Assembly (NCBI RefSeq): GCF_025147485.1
Contig: NZ_CP102263.1
Span: 2,121,501-2,185,500 of the forward strand
DNA from: Bacteroides uniformis
Lineage (GTDB): Bacteria > Bacteroidota > Bacteroidia > Bacteroidales > Bacteroidaceae
Length of the DNA stretch: 64,000 nt
Direction: 5' to 3'
Position numbers and translations under genes: made by a program. Positions within the stretch are counted from its first letter, which is position 1. Every line of letters begins with the position of its first letter. The notes under the pieces were generated by a model. The model worked only from the letters and a program-made list of their open reading frames with translations, ran no database searches and was not told the DNA's origin. Positions 1 through 9,264 of the stretch are shown here, piece after piece.

Positions 1-819
1 TTCCAATTTGCATTGTATGATAACAAGTTCTTTATAGCTCAAAATCTGGCATTTATCAATAAACCGACACCAAAAGATTCGGTATGGTCTTTTGCATGGG
101 TTGATAGTACTTACCAGAAAAAAAAGATATTCAAAAATCCGGCACATATCGGGCGTGAAGAGGAAATTATGAAGAACGGAATTAATTTCCAGCAGTTTGT
201 TAACTATTGGTTAGAACCTTTTACCAGTATAGATACCTATGGCAATCAGTTGACCTTGAAATATCCGGATACCGATACGATTTATCGTTATGACAGCCCT
301 GCGAATGAGTTGGTACCTCAATATATCATTTCAACCCATGAAGAAAAAGGTGATTATGGGGCGACTCATGTTTGGTTTAGGGAAAGAAGCGCTTTCGATT
401 ATTTTTCCATATATTCTTATTATCCGAGTAAGGATAATATCTATCTGCTGTGCAGTAAGGGGGAAACCATTTATACTTATTGTTATGGCAAACAGACTGG
501 AAAAGTGAAAGTAAAAGAGCGAAAATCCGAGATTACGGAACGAATGCTGGGTAATCACACCCTTCGTAGGCTGGAAGGTGCTAAGTACTTTATCTTGGAT
601 AATGATTTGTGTGGAGGGTCGTTCCATGTAGATTATCGTTCACAAGGAAAGTATTGGATAGATGTACTTATTCCGAACAGTGAAGACAACTGGATAGATA
701 TAGACGAGATGAGAACTTCTGACGTAAAGGATGAATCTCTAAAAGCAAAATTCATCCATACTTTGGAGAATGTAGAGGAAGAGAGTAATCCGATATTGGT
801 AATTGCTACATTAAAATAG
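1..819 (+). CDS. 6-bladed beta-propeller family protein, 5' end outside the window
   Basis: The reading frame is open from base 1 (F-Q-F-A-L-Y-D), so the first TTG at 13 is not a real start and the N-terminus, probably with a lipobox, is missing. About 272 codons remain. The C-terminal half resembles the propeller lipoprotein at 8040-9260: both carry a D-T-I-Y segment followed by a short stretch ending in a P-x-x-x-x/L-V-F strand, and both end in S/G-N-P-I-x-V. Such proteins are common Bacteroidales surface or periplasmic lipoproteins and often sit beside peptide-maturation operons. Their function is unknown. It ends 3 bases before the radical SAM gene, so the two are probably co-transcribed. 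The family call is moderately sure; a role in recognising or binding the exported peptide would be a guess. Confidence 0.6.
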   Translation, partial: FQFALYDNKFFIAQNLAFINKPTPKDSVWSFAWVDSTYQKKKIFKNPAHIGREEEIMKNGINFQQFVNYWLEPFTSIDTYGNQLTLKYPDTDTIYRYDSPANELVPQYIISTHEEKGDYGATHVWFRERSAFDYFSIYSYYPSKDNIYLLCSKGETIYTYCYGKQTGKVKVKERKSEITERMLGNHTLRRLEGAKYFILDNDLCGGSFHVDYRSQGKYWIDVLIPNSEDNWIDIDEMRTSDVKDESLKAKFIHTLENVEEESNPILVIATLK

Positions 820-822
820 TAA

Positions 823-2274
823 ATGATGGATAAGTCTTTTTTGATAACTACTGGGAATCAGCATCAATATGTATATTCGGATGCTTTGTGCTATTTTCTT
901 TATGTGCCGGAAGAAATGGCAACTGTAATGGAACATATGGATGCATCACTTGTTGATAGAACAAATTATTACGAACGTAAACTGAAATATCTGAAAGAAC
1001 ATTGTTTTTTTGAAAAGAGAGAGGTAACATTTCAAACAGATTATAGTGAAGAATTGGTAAAACGAAACCTTGCAGGGTTGCGGCAATTATTGATTGAAGT
1101 AACTGATAGGTGTAATTTGGAATGTAAGTATTGTGGTTATGGTGAATTTTATTCTAATTATGACCGGCGAGAAACAGGTGACCAGTCTTTTGAAAACGTA
1201 AAACTATTGGTAGATTATTTGACTAAACTATGGTGTTCTGATTATAATGTTTCTCATAAAAATGAGATTACAATTGGATTTTATGGCGGAGAACCTCTGC
1301 TGAATATGAAACTGGTGAAGGAAACAATTGCCTATATTGAGAGTTTGAATTTGCCTTCTTTGATTTTTAATTACAATACAACCACGAATGCTATGCTACT
1401 GGACCGGTATATGGACTATTTGGTGGAAAAGAATTTTAGTATTCTGATTAGTTTGGACGGGAATGAGGTGCAATCTGCTTATCGGGTAGATAAGCATGGA
1501 AATTCGTCTTTCTCACGTGTAGTCAGAAACGTAAAGAAACTGCAAGAAACCTATCCGGATTATTTTGAAAAGAAAGTAAATTTCAACTCTGTATTGCATA
1601 ACTTGAATTCTGTTGCAGAATGTTATTATTCCATCAAAGAACTGTTTGGGAAGAATCCTCGTATGGCGCAGCTAAATACTACTGGGCTTATTCCGGAACG
1701 TGTTGAAGAGTTTTCTAAAATGTTTAATGATAGAGTGAGGAGCTTTGATGAAGCAGTGCAACACGAGGATTTGAAGTATACTTTCATTAAGGATGGCAGC
1801 CGTTCCGTGAGCTATCATTCGATGTTGATGCGATATGGTGGTAATCGTTATGCTACTTATTTGGATTTGTTTGATACGGGGTGGGAAGACCGATACATTC
1901 CCACAGGCACTTGTCGCCCTTTTGAACGCAAATTATTTTTGACAGTTCGTGGAAAAATTCTTCCATGCGAAAAGATTGGACAAGAACATGCTATTGGATA
2001 TCTGAAGGATGGAAAACTGAATTTGGACTGTGCAGCTGTAGCTAAATATTATAGTTCGATGTACGAAAAGGTAGTAAAAAGCTGTCGACACTGTTATTTA
2101 AAAAGGAGCTGCGGTCAGTGCTTGTTTTTGTTGAAGGAAAAGAATGGGCAATTGATATGTCCCGGCATACAAACGGATGCTAAGTTGAAAGAGGAGTTTG
2201 GGATTTTTTTAACGTATGCTGAGAATTATCCGAATCATTATGAGGAGTTGTTATCTTCTATTGTAGTCGATTAA
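823..2274 (+). CDS. Radical SAM/SPASM peptide maturase
   Basis: This is a 483-residue protein with an N-terminal, about 85-residue precursor-recognition-like region. It is followed by a radical SAM core whose CxxxCxxC motif is Cys97, Cys101 and Cys104 (CNLECKYC), then a GFYGGEPLLN segment typical of these enzymes. The C-terminal region has SPASM/twitch cysteines in GTCRPFER, LPCEKIG, SCRHCYLKRSCGQC and ICPG. Such proteins use a reduced 4Fe-4S cluster and SAM to modify ribosomally made peptides in the cytoplasm. Context (a second SPASM-like protein, C39 exporter, HlyD) matches the Bacteroidetes GG-leader peptide systems. ATG at 823 is chosen; another ATG follows directly. The exact chemistry cannot be read from the sequence. 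Confidence 0.88.
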   Translation: MMDKSFLITTGNQHQYVYSDALCYFLYVPEEMATVMEHMDASLVDRTNYYERKLKYLKEHCFFEKREVTFQTDYSEELVKRNLAGLRQLLIEVTDRCNLECKYCGYGEFYSNYDRRETGDQSFENVKLLVDYLTKLWCSDYNVSHKNEITIGFYGGEPLLNMKLVKETIAYIESLNLPSLIFNYNTTTNAMLLDRYMDYLVEKNFSILISLDGNEVQSAYRVDKHGNSSFSRVVRNVKKLQETYPDYFEKKVNFNSVLHNLNSVAECYYSIKELFGKNPRMAQLNTTGLIPERVEEFSKMFNDRVRSFDEAVQHEDLKYTFIKDGSRSVSYHSMLMRYGGNRYATYLDLFDTGWEDRYIPTGTCRPFERKLFLTVRGKILPCEKIGQEHAIGYLKDGKLNLDCAAVAKYYSSMYEKVVKSCRHCYLKRSCGQCLFLLKEKNGQLICPGIQTDAKLKEEFGIFLTYAENYPNHYEELLSSIVVD

Positions 2275-2294
2275 TTGAAAAAGGAGTAAATGCA

Positions 2295-3530
2295 ATGAAT
2301 TATTTATTTTATTTGGAGCCTTATGCGTTTTTGTTGCGTAGTAATGACAAAACAGTAGTTTATAATACTCTGAATGCAACTTATTTGATTTGTCCTGATT
2401 ATCCGATTGTACAGTTGATTATTGAACAGTGGCAAAATCCGACGAATGGGTATAGTGTTTTGTTGGATAAGGAAATGATGGAAAACGAAGTTGTAAGACA
2501 TTTTGTTGAGGCTGTAAGAGAATTGTTTTCGGGTGATTGTATAGAATATGACGGGAAATTTCCTAAGCCTTATATCTTTCAGCCAACTTTGTTCTTGAAT
2601 TCAGATATACGTGTCAAAGATGAGGAAAAAAAAGCCTCTTTGGGAAATCGTGTTATGGAAAACCTTAATGAAGTAAATCTGTATTTACCGGCAACGTGTG
2701 AGTTGGAGTGTCCGGCTTGTACTTCTTACTTCCATCAAATAAATCACTGTACTGTTCACTCCGGTGATGGACTGAAAACAGACGATTATCGTCGATTAAT
2801 ACGCCAATTCTTGATGAATGGCATTAAACGGATTAATATATTTGCAGGAGGAAATCCGAATAAAAATAGCTATGTTAGGCAATTGCTTCCTGACATGGAA
2901 AAATCAAAGGTAGATGTGCATTTGTATTTGGATAATACATTCTTGTGTAGTGAATATGAAGAATTGGTGCAACAGACCAAATGTGTTTTAGAAGTTTTAG
3001 TCCATGCTGAAGGTTTTGGTAATCAGCTGACTGAAGATATGCAGAAGTTCCCGTACGATAGAGTGAAGTGGAATTTGATAGTATCCAATGAATCTGATAT
3101 GGAACGTATAGAAAAAATGGAGATACCTGCAGAAACGGTAGTTCAAATAAAACCTTTTTATACAGCGGAAAATAAAGATTTCTTTAGAGAGTATGTCTAC
3201 TTGGATATGCAAGATATATTGGCTGCCCCTATTGATAGAAAAACGATATTTAGGCATCGGACTTTGAATGATAATTTTTTCGGTAAGTTAACAATTTATC
3301 CTTCGGGAGAAGTCTATGCCAATGTGAATTGCAGTGTATTAGGAAATATACAAGATTCATCTTTAAAGGAACTTCTCTATAAAGAAATAACAGAAGGAAA
3401 TGCTTGGCTTAGAATTAGAGGCAATGAAAAACCTTGTAACCAATGTGTTAATAGGGATTTATGTCCCTCTATCTCTAATTATGAGCTGGTGATAGGAAAA
3501 AACAATTTATGTAATATACCAATTGAATAA
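2295..3530 (+). CDS. Second radical-SAM-like (pseudo-rSAM, GG-Bacteroidetes type) protein
   Basis: This is a 411-residue protein 20 bases downstream of the maturase. An N-terminal domain of about 120 residues resembles the peptide-recognition region of SPASM maturases. It is followed by Cys135, Cys139 and Cys142 (CELECPAC), a CxxxCxxC arrangement, and a C-terminal cysteine set (PCNQC, DLCPS, NLCN). In Bacteroidetes peptide-modification loci the second protein is usually described as a radical-SAM-like partner of doubtful catalytic ability. Here the three cluster-binding cysteines look intact, although the region after them lacks an obvious GGEP-like motif (it has AGGNPN). It may be a second enzyme or a carrier/docking partner. 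The start is ATG 2295, with AAAGGAG 10 bases upstream. Confidence 0.7.
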   Translation: MNYLFYLEPYAFLLRSNDKTVVYNTLNATYLICPDYPIVQLIIEQWQNPTNGYSVLLDKEMMENEVVRHFVEAVRELFSGDCIEYDGKFPKPYIFQPTLFLNSDIRVKDEEKKASLGNRVMENLNEVNLYLPATCELECPACTSYFHQINHCTVHSGDGLKTDDYRRLIRQFLMNGIKRINIFAGGNPNKNSYVRQLLPDMEKSKVDVHLYLDNTFLCSEYEELVQQTKCVLEVLVHAEGFGNQLTEDMQKFPYDRVKWNLIVSNESDMERIEKMEIPAETVVQIKPFYTAENKDFFREYVYLDMQDILAAPIDRKTIFRHRTLNDNFFGKLTIYPSGEVYANVNCSVLGNIQDSSLKELLYKEITEGNAWLRIRGNEKPCNQCVNRDLCPSISNYELVIGKNNLCNIPIE

Positions 3531-5735
3531 GTGGACGTATTCCCATATTATCGTCAGCTTGATGCCATGGATTGTGGTCCTACTTGCCTACGTATGATAG
3601 CTAAGTTTTATGGTAAGAGCTATTCTTTGCAGACTTTGCGTGCCCGTTCTTTTATTTCTCGCAATGGTGTTTCCATGTTAGGCATCAGCGATGCCGCTGA
3701 GTCTATTGGTTTCAGAACGTCCGGAGTTCGTGTCTCTTTTGAACAATTGGCGGAAGATGTTCCTCTGCCTTGCATTTTGCATTGGAATCAGAGTCATTTT
3801 GTGGTTTGCTATGATGTTAAGAAAAAGAAAGGGCAATACTCGTTTAGAATAGCAGACCCTGCAACTCAGTTGGTTACGTATAATGAACTGGAATTGAAGC
3901 GATGCTGGTTAGCTACCAAATCGGACGGAGAAGAGAAGGGGACTGCACTTGCACTGGAACCCACTCCTGACTTTTATAATGGTGAGGGAGAACCGGAACT
4001 GAAAGAAAGAGGGTTGCGTTTTTTCTTCCGTTATCTGACTCCCTATAGGAAAGAGTTGTTTCAGCTGATATTGGGCATGTTGGTGGTGAGCTTACTTCAG
4101 CTTATCCTACCTTTTCTTACGCAAGCCTTGGTGGATGTGGGTATCAGTGACGGAAATTTGAGCTTTATTACCTTAGTGCTGGTTGCGCAGATTATAATCT
4201 CGGTATCACAACTATCGGTAGAGTTTATCCGTAGCTGGATATTGTTGCATGTGAATACGCGTATATCCATCTCCCTTATTTCGGACTTTTTGGCAAAGTT
4301 GATGAAGTTGCCGCTTCATTTTTTTGATACGAAGATGGTGGGAGACATTATACAGCGCATTGGTGACCATGACCGTATAAAGAATTTTCTGACAGGTTCT
4401 TCTATTAGTACGCTCTTTTCCTTTGTCAGTTTTTTCATCTTTGCTATTGTACTTGCTTACTACAATTTGGTGGTATTGGGAATCTTTCTTTTAGGTAACA
4501 GCTTGTATATTGCCTGGATACTTGCTTTTATGAAATATCGCCGTGAATTGGATATCCGTCGGTTTGCACAAGCAGCCGGAGAGCAGAGTAACCTTGTGCA
4601 GATGGTGACCGCTATGCAGGAAATAAAGTTGAATAACTGCGAGACACAGAAGCGCTGGCAGTGGGAGCGTATTCAGGTGAAACTGTTTAAAATCAGCGTA
4701 AAAGGGTTGGCTTTGGGGCAAGTACAACAAGTAGGTTCTGTATTTTTCAATCAGACCACGAATATTATAATCTCGTTTATTGCGGCAAAGGCGGTGGTGG
4801 AAGGGGAGATGACACTGGGTATGATGATGTCTCTGACTTATATCATCGGTCAGCTCAGTGCGCCGGTCTCTTCTTTTATAGGATTTGCGCAGCAGTTTCA
4901 GGACGCCAAGATAAGTCTGGAACGGCTGAATGAGGTACATGGGAAACCGGATGAGGAGCAGGATATTGCTTCCAAATTGTCCGTTTTGCCTGAGAGACGG
5001 GATATAAAGATGGAAAATGTGTGCTTCAGTTACGATGGAGCGGATAGAGACTATGTGCTGGATAATGTCTCTTTAGTGATTCCCGAACATAAAGTGACAG
5101 CTATTGTAGGTGCGAGCGGGAGTGGAAAGACTACTCTGGTGAAACTGATGCTTGGTTTCTATTCGCCCAATAAGGGGGCTGTGAAGGTGGGTGATGCTTC
5201 GTTAGAGAACATAAATCCCCACTTGTGGCGTGCCAAGACGGGAGCCGTGATGCAAGATGGTTTTATCTTTTCGGAAACCATTGCGCAGAATATTGTTGTG
5301 GGAGAGGAGCAGGTTGATGTGGAGCGGCTACGTCACGCCGTGACGGTGGCCAATATCCGTGATTTTATAGATTCTCTTCCATTGGGATATAACACCAAAA
5401 TCGGTATGGAGGGGAATGGTATCAGCCAAGGGCAGAAACAACGTTTGCTGATAGCACGTGCTGTGTATAAAAATCCGGAATTTCTTTTCTTCGACGAAGC
5501 CACCAATGCCTTGGATGCAAATAATGAAAAAGAGATTATGGAACATCTGCATGAATTCTATAAAGGGAAAACCGTAGTGGTAGTGGCGCATAGGCTCAGT
5601 ACGGTGAAGGATGCCGACAAGATTGTGGTGCTGGATAGGGGATGCATTGCGGAAGAAGGTACCCATCGGGAACTGACGGAGCGGAAAGGAATGTATTATC
5701 GGCTGGTTAAGAATCAGCTGGAATTGGGTAGCTAA
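3531..5735 (+). CDS. Peptidase-containing ABC transporter (C39 bacteriocin-type exporter)
   Basis: A 734-residue protein that cuts a leader peptide and exports the mature peptide across the inner membrane. The N-terminal C39 peptidase has Gln9, the catalytic Cys15 (DCGPTC), His89 (HFVV) and Asp109. A six-helix exporter domain spans roughly 165-450. The nucleotide-binding domain carries Walker A GASGSGKTT, signature ISQGQKQR, Walker B FLFFDEATNALD and the H-loop VVVAHRLS. The start is GTG at 3531, directly after the preceding stop; no better ATG precedes the QxDxxDCG motif, so translational coupling is likely. C39 enzymes normally cut after a double glycine, which predicts a GG-leader precursor near this operon. 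Confidence 0.93.
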   Translation: MDVFPYYRQLDAMDCGPTCLRMIAKFYGKSYSLQTLRARSFISRNGVSMLGISDAAESIGFRTSGVRVSFEQLAEDVPLPCILHWNQSHFVVCYDVKKKKGQYSFRIADPATQLVTYNELELKRCWLATKSDGEEKGTALALEPTPDFYNGEGEPELKERGLRFFFRYLTPYRKELFQLILGMLVVSLLQLILPFLTQALVDVGISDGNLSFITLVLVAQIIISVSQLSVEFIRSWILLHVNTRISISLISDFLAKLMKLPLHFFDTKMVGDIIQRIGDHDRIKNFLTGSSISTLFSFVSFFIFAIVLAYYNLVVLGIFLLGNSLYIAWILAFMKYRRELDIRRFAQAAGEQSNLVQMVTAMQEIKLNNCETQKRWQWERIQVKLFKISVKGLALGQVQQVGSVFFNQTTNIIISFIAAKAVVEGEMTLGMMMSLTYIIGQLSAPVSSFIGFAQQFQDAKISLERLNEVHGKPDEEQDIASKLSVLPERRDIKMENVCFSYDGADRDYVLDNVSLVIPEHKVTAIVGASGSGKTTLVKLMLGFYSPNKGAVKVGDASLENINPHLWRAKTGAVMQDGFIFSETIAQNIVVGEEQVDVERLRHAVTVANIRDFIDSLPLGYNTKIGMEGNGISQGQKQRLLIARAVYKNPEFLFFDEATNALDANNEKEIMEHLHEFYKGKTVVVVAHRLSTVKDADKIVVLDRGCIAEEGTHRELTERKGMYYRLVKNQLELGS

Positions 5736-5738
5736 TGA

Positions 5739-7049
5739 ATGGAGGAAGAGAAGATATATAAGGATATAGAACTTCGCAGTGAAGAAGTGCAGGAGGTGAT
5801 GAACCACATTTCTCCTTGGGTGGTGAGGTGTGGGATTACTGTCTTGGCAGTGATTCTGTTGATGGTACTGGTTGGTTGTTGGATATTCAGGTATCCGGAC
5901 ACCTTGGCGGCAGAGGTGACTCTGGCCACGGAGGAACCTCCCGCCTTTGTGCTGTCACATGCTACTGGGAAACTCGATACGCTTTATGTGAAGAACGGGA
6001 GTTCGGTGGAGGCAGATACGGATTTGGGTGTGATTGGTAATGCGGCATGTTCTGAAGATGTACGTCTCCTTAAGAAATGGATGAAGGCATGGGAAACGCA
6101 GGATTATGATTGGCAGAAAGGAGTGGAGCTTTTTATCGGCAGGCGCTGGCAGTTGGGGGAACTGCAATCGGCTTTTGCAGCTTTCATTACTTCACTTACA
6201 GAATATGCACGTTTTATGGAGTTGGACTATTACGCTCGGAAACTTTGTTTTCAGGAAAAACAACTGGGTGGACAACGCTCCTATCTTCGGTTGGCAGAGC
6301 GGGAATATGAGTTGATTGATAAGGATATAAAGCTTGCCGAGAGTATGTATATCCGTGATTCTATTTTATATGTGCGCAAGGCGATGATTGCTGCGGAATT
6401 TGAGGAGTCTGGAAGCAGATATTTGCAAAGTTTGCGTTCTAAAGAAGAGGTACGTATGAGTTTGCTTCAGGCAGAAATGCAGTTGGTGCAACATGAGGAG
6501 AATATGTTGGATATACGTAAGCAAGCATACGATGAGGAACAGAGTCGTCGGACTGATTTAAAGAATGCCATAGGGCAGTTAGCCGCGCAATTGAGTGCAT
6601 GGGAGCACTCTTATTTATTGAAAAGTCCGGTCAGGGGGAAGGTTACTTTTATGACGGTTTGGAGTCGTAACCAGAATGTGAAAGCCGGTGAGACGGTTTT
6701 CACGATTCAGCCATCCGACAGTTCAAGGGTGTTAGGTAAGGCTCTACTTCCTTTGCAGGGTTCGGGTAAGGTACATGTGGGACAGCGGGTGCATATACGT
6801 CTGAATAATTATCCCGACCAGGAGTTTGGCTATGTAAAAGGGCAGGTTGCAAGTATCTCTCCTGCTCCAACGGAAGAGGGAATGTATATAGTAGAAATAA
6901 CTTTGCCTGACGGCATGCAGACCAACTACGGCAAACAGCTGCCTGTTTCGCGTGAGTTGAAAGGTACGGCAGACATTATCCTTGCTGACAAGAATGTATT
7001 GGAAAGGTTGTTGGCTCCGTTGAGGAAAGTGGTGGAATATGAAAAATAG
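5739..7049 (+). CDS. HlyD-family periplasmic adaptor (membrane fusion protein)
   Basis: A 436-residue protein with one membrane helix at about 28-50, followed by a lipoyl/biotinyl-like half motif, a long alpha-helical coiled-coil hairpin (about 115-290), a second lipoyl half (LLKSPVRGKVTF) and a C-terminal beta-barrel. It would link the C39 ABC exporter to an outer-membrane channel such as TolC; no TolC-like gene is in the window. It starts 3 bases after the ABC stop codon, consistent with an operon. Its 3' end is followed by a TATGTTTG (7084-7091), a possible Bacteroides -7 element for the next gene. Confidence 0.88.
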   Translation: MEEEKIYKDIELRSEEVQEVMNHISPWVVRCGITVLAVILLMVLVGCWIFRYPDTLAAEVTLATEEPPAFVLSHATGKLDTLYVKNGSSVEADTDLGVIGNAACSEDVRLLKKWMKAWETQDYDWQKGVELFIGRRWQLGELQSAFAAFITSLTEYARFMELDYYARKLCFQEKQLGGQRSYLRLAEREYELIDKDIKLAESMYIRDSILYVRKAMIAAEFEESGSRYLQSLRSKEEVRMSLLQAEMQLVQHEENMLDIRKQAYDEEQSRRTDLKNAIGQLAAQLSAWEHSYLLKSPVRGKVTFMTVWSRNQNVKAGETVFTIQPSDSSRVLGKALLPLQGSGKVHVGQRVHIRLNNYPDQEFGYVKGQVASISPAPTEEGMYIVEITLPDGMQTNYGKQLPVSRELKGTADIILADKNVLERLLAPLRKVVEYEK

Positions 7050-7147
7050 TTCTATGTAAATTTCGTAATTCATTTGTTTTTAGTATGTTTGTGCTATTCG
7101 TATATATAGTATGAAATACTAAGGAAGAGAATGTTCTTAATGAAAGT

Positions 7148-7996
7148 ATGAAAAGAAGAGTTAAAGCATTGACTGTTGTTTTGGCAATATGTCTTATAAC
7201 TGTTTTTATTCGATGTCAGTCGAATGAAACTCCTATTCAGCAACTTGTAGTTGTTGTGAATGGGGATTCTATTGAGATGGTTTTTGTGAAAGGAGGTACA
7301 TTTATGATGGGATGTACAGATGAGCAGGGATGTGACTGTGAGGATAACGAGAAACCAGCACGTAAGGAGTCGGTATCTGATTTTTACATAGGAAAATATG
7401 AAGTTACTCAAAGGCTGTGGAGGGCGGTTATGGATACTGATTCCATTTTGCCGTTTAATGGGGGATGCGAAGATTGCCCGATGGAAAATGTAAGCTGGAA
7501 AAATGCGCAGGAGTTTATCGGTAGATTAAATGCTATGACCGGTAAAACATTTCGTCTTCCGACTGAGGCCGAATGGGAATACGCAGCGCGTGGTGGACAC
7601 AAAAGTAAGCACTATAAATACAGTGGCAGCAATCAGGTAAGTGAGGTGGCTTGGTATGTTGGGAATTCCTCTGGCGGACAATATGGAGAAGCTGGAACTA
7701 CCCGTCCGGTAGGTCTGAAAAAAAGCAATGAATTGGGATTGTATGATATGAGTGGCAATGTTTGGGAGTGGTGTGGTGATTTGTACACTAAAGAATACAA
7801 GCAAGGTGGTAAGTCTATCCATCCGGGATGGCCTTTTGAGGGTACTTATCTTTTTTTCCGCCGAATATTGCGAGGTGGAAGTTGGGGAGGAACAGCAAAG
7901 GGGTGTCGGGTGTCGTACATTGATTACGACATTGAGAATTATAGTGACGAGTATGGAGGTTTTCGCCTTGTGATGGAGCCGGAATCGATTAAATAA
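7148..7996 (+). CDS. SUMF1/FGE-sulfatase-domain protein, exported
   Basis: A 282-residue protein with an N-terminal hydrophobic segment (about 8-22) ending near Cys23, so it is either a signal peptide or a weak lipoprotein signal. The rest is a formylglycine-generating-enzyme-like fold: MVFVKGGTFMMG, YEVTQRLW, VSWKNAQEF, FRLPTEAEWEYAARGG, DMSGNVWEW, LRGGSWGG and GGFRLV. The copper-binding cysteine pair of true formylglycine-generating enzymes seems absent: near GCRVSYIDYD only one Cys is present. It is therefore more likely a structural or binding member of the family (GldK/PvdO-like) than a sulfatase activator. Its position after the peptide exporter suggests a role at the envelope with the peptide, which is inference. 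Confidence 0.8.
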   Translation: MKRRVKALTVVLAICLITVFIRCQSNETPIQQLVVVVNGDSIEMVFVKGGTFMMGCTDEQGCDCEDNEKPARKESVSDFYIGKYEVTQRLWRAVMDTDSILPFNGGCEDCPMENVSWKNAQEFIGRLNAMTGKTFRLPTEAEWEYAARGGHKSKHYKYSGSNQVSEVAWYVGNSSGGQYGEAGTTRPVGLKKSNELGLYDMSGNVWEWCGDLYTKEYKQGGKSIHPGWPFEGTYLFFRRILRGGSWGGTAKGCRVSYIDYDIENYSDEYGGFRLVMEPESIK

Positions 7997-8039
7997 TGTA
8001 ATTAATGATGATAAGTGATATTTTACTACTTTCAGAGTA

Positions 8040-9260
8040 ATGAATAGAAATGGTATGAGATATATGTGGAAATTCTTTTTATTATTGATGTTGGTTGTAA
8101 CTTCGTGTTCCGAAAAGCAGATTGATGGCAATGTAATTAATGTTGCGGAAGCAATGAGTAGATTGTCAGAAGGACAATCTGTACAAAATTTGTTTTCCAG
8201 CATAAGTTATATTCCTTTGGAGACTAATGAGCAGGCTATTATAGGAAAATATCCGGAGTGCATAATTATGGATAGTGCGATATTGGTATCTTCTGTCCAT
8301 CAGAATCTGAAGCTTTTTGACCGTACTAACGGGAAGTATATTCGGGATATTGGACACGTAGGTGCTGATCCGGAAGGATATGCAAAGGATTCATGGGGGA
8401 AAGTGAGCTTTTGGGCTGATGCGGTTCGGAGAACCGTTTATCTATTGGGATGGAATAATGATTTCCTACTATATGGATTTGATGGGAAATATAAGGATAG
8501 AATTCGATTGCAAGATACAGTCAATTGTATTCTGTCCCAAAATTACTATTTGATGGATGCGGACAGAATTTGGGGACATAATAAAATGAAACTCTCTCCG
8601 GAGACGCCATCAGTCTTTTATATGGATAGAAATACGATGTCATTGACCGGTATTGCTACATGGAATTCAGCCCTGCTTCCCATGGATGAGGTTTTGTCGG
8701 TTTCAAATTTGTTGGGGGGCAATGTTGCTTATGGAGGTGACTTGGCAATGGCAGAATTTGTTGGTGACCGGAAATATTATACGGCAATCAATAGCCCTTC
8801 GTTATGGAAATCTAAGGATGCCATCCGAGTGAAACAAGCTTTTAATGATACTATCTATACTATTTCAGAGCAGGGACTTACTCCATATCTGGTTTTTGAA
8901 CTGGGTGAGTGGCACTGGAATGAGCAGCAGCAATTGGATGTAGAAGGATGTGATAAAAAAATAGCCATAGACTATATTCTGGAGAATGCAGAGTACATCT
9001 ATTTCCATTTTCATACAAGCTTATATTTAGAAGAAAGTCAGTCATATTGTGGATTTTACCATAAGGAAAAGAAAACTGTTGTTTGCCAAAAGGGTGATAG
9101 CTTATTTGATAAAATGAATAATCAGCATATCCAAATCAGGGGAGTCACTTCGGATGGACATTTTTTTGCTTTGTTACAACCGGATGAACTCAGTGATGAT
9201 AATCAACGGAGAATGGGAATAGAAGAGGAAGGTAACCCTATTATGGTCATGCTTTATTAA
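8040..9260 (+). CDS. 6-bladed beta-propeller lipoprotein
   Basis: A 406-residue protein with a lipoprotein signal ending in LVVTSC (Cys about 23), which places it in the envelope. The family hallmark Y-I-P-L-E-T-N follows, then repeated propeller-type strands (KLFDRTNGKYIRDIGHVG and DTIYTISE). It shares its C-terminal pattern with the partial gene at the left edge, so the peptide-export operon is bracketed by two homologues. The first ATG at 8040 is kept, though the Met at residue 6 or 9 would also leave a good signal peptide. Function is unknown; recognition of the exported product or a regulatory role is possible but unproven. Confidence 0.75.
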   Translation: MNRNGMRYMWKFFLLLMLVVTSCSEKQIDGNVINVAEAMSRLSEGQSVQNLFSSISYIPLETNEQAIIGKYPECIIMDSAILVSSVHQNLKLFDRTNGKYIRDIGHVGADPEGYAKDSWGKVSFWADAVRRTVYLLGWNNDFLLYGFDGKYKDRIRLQDTVNCILSQNYYLMDADRIWGHNKMKLSPETPSVFYMDRNTMSLTGIATWNSALLPMDEVLSVSNLLGGNVAYGGDLAMAEFVGDRKYYTAINSPSLWKSKDAIRVKQAFNDTIYTISEQGLTPYLVFELGEWHWNEQQQLDVEGCDKKIAIDYILENAEYIYFHFHTSLYLEESQSYCGFYHKEKKTVVCQKGDSLFDKMNNQHIQIRGVTSDGHFFALLQPDELSDDNQRRMGIEEEGNPIMVMLY

Positions 9261-9264
9261 GTAC

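Noticed and set aside
7526..8203. 225-codon minus-strand frame across the SUMF1 and propeller genes
   Set aside because: It overlaps two supported genes and shows no family signature.
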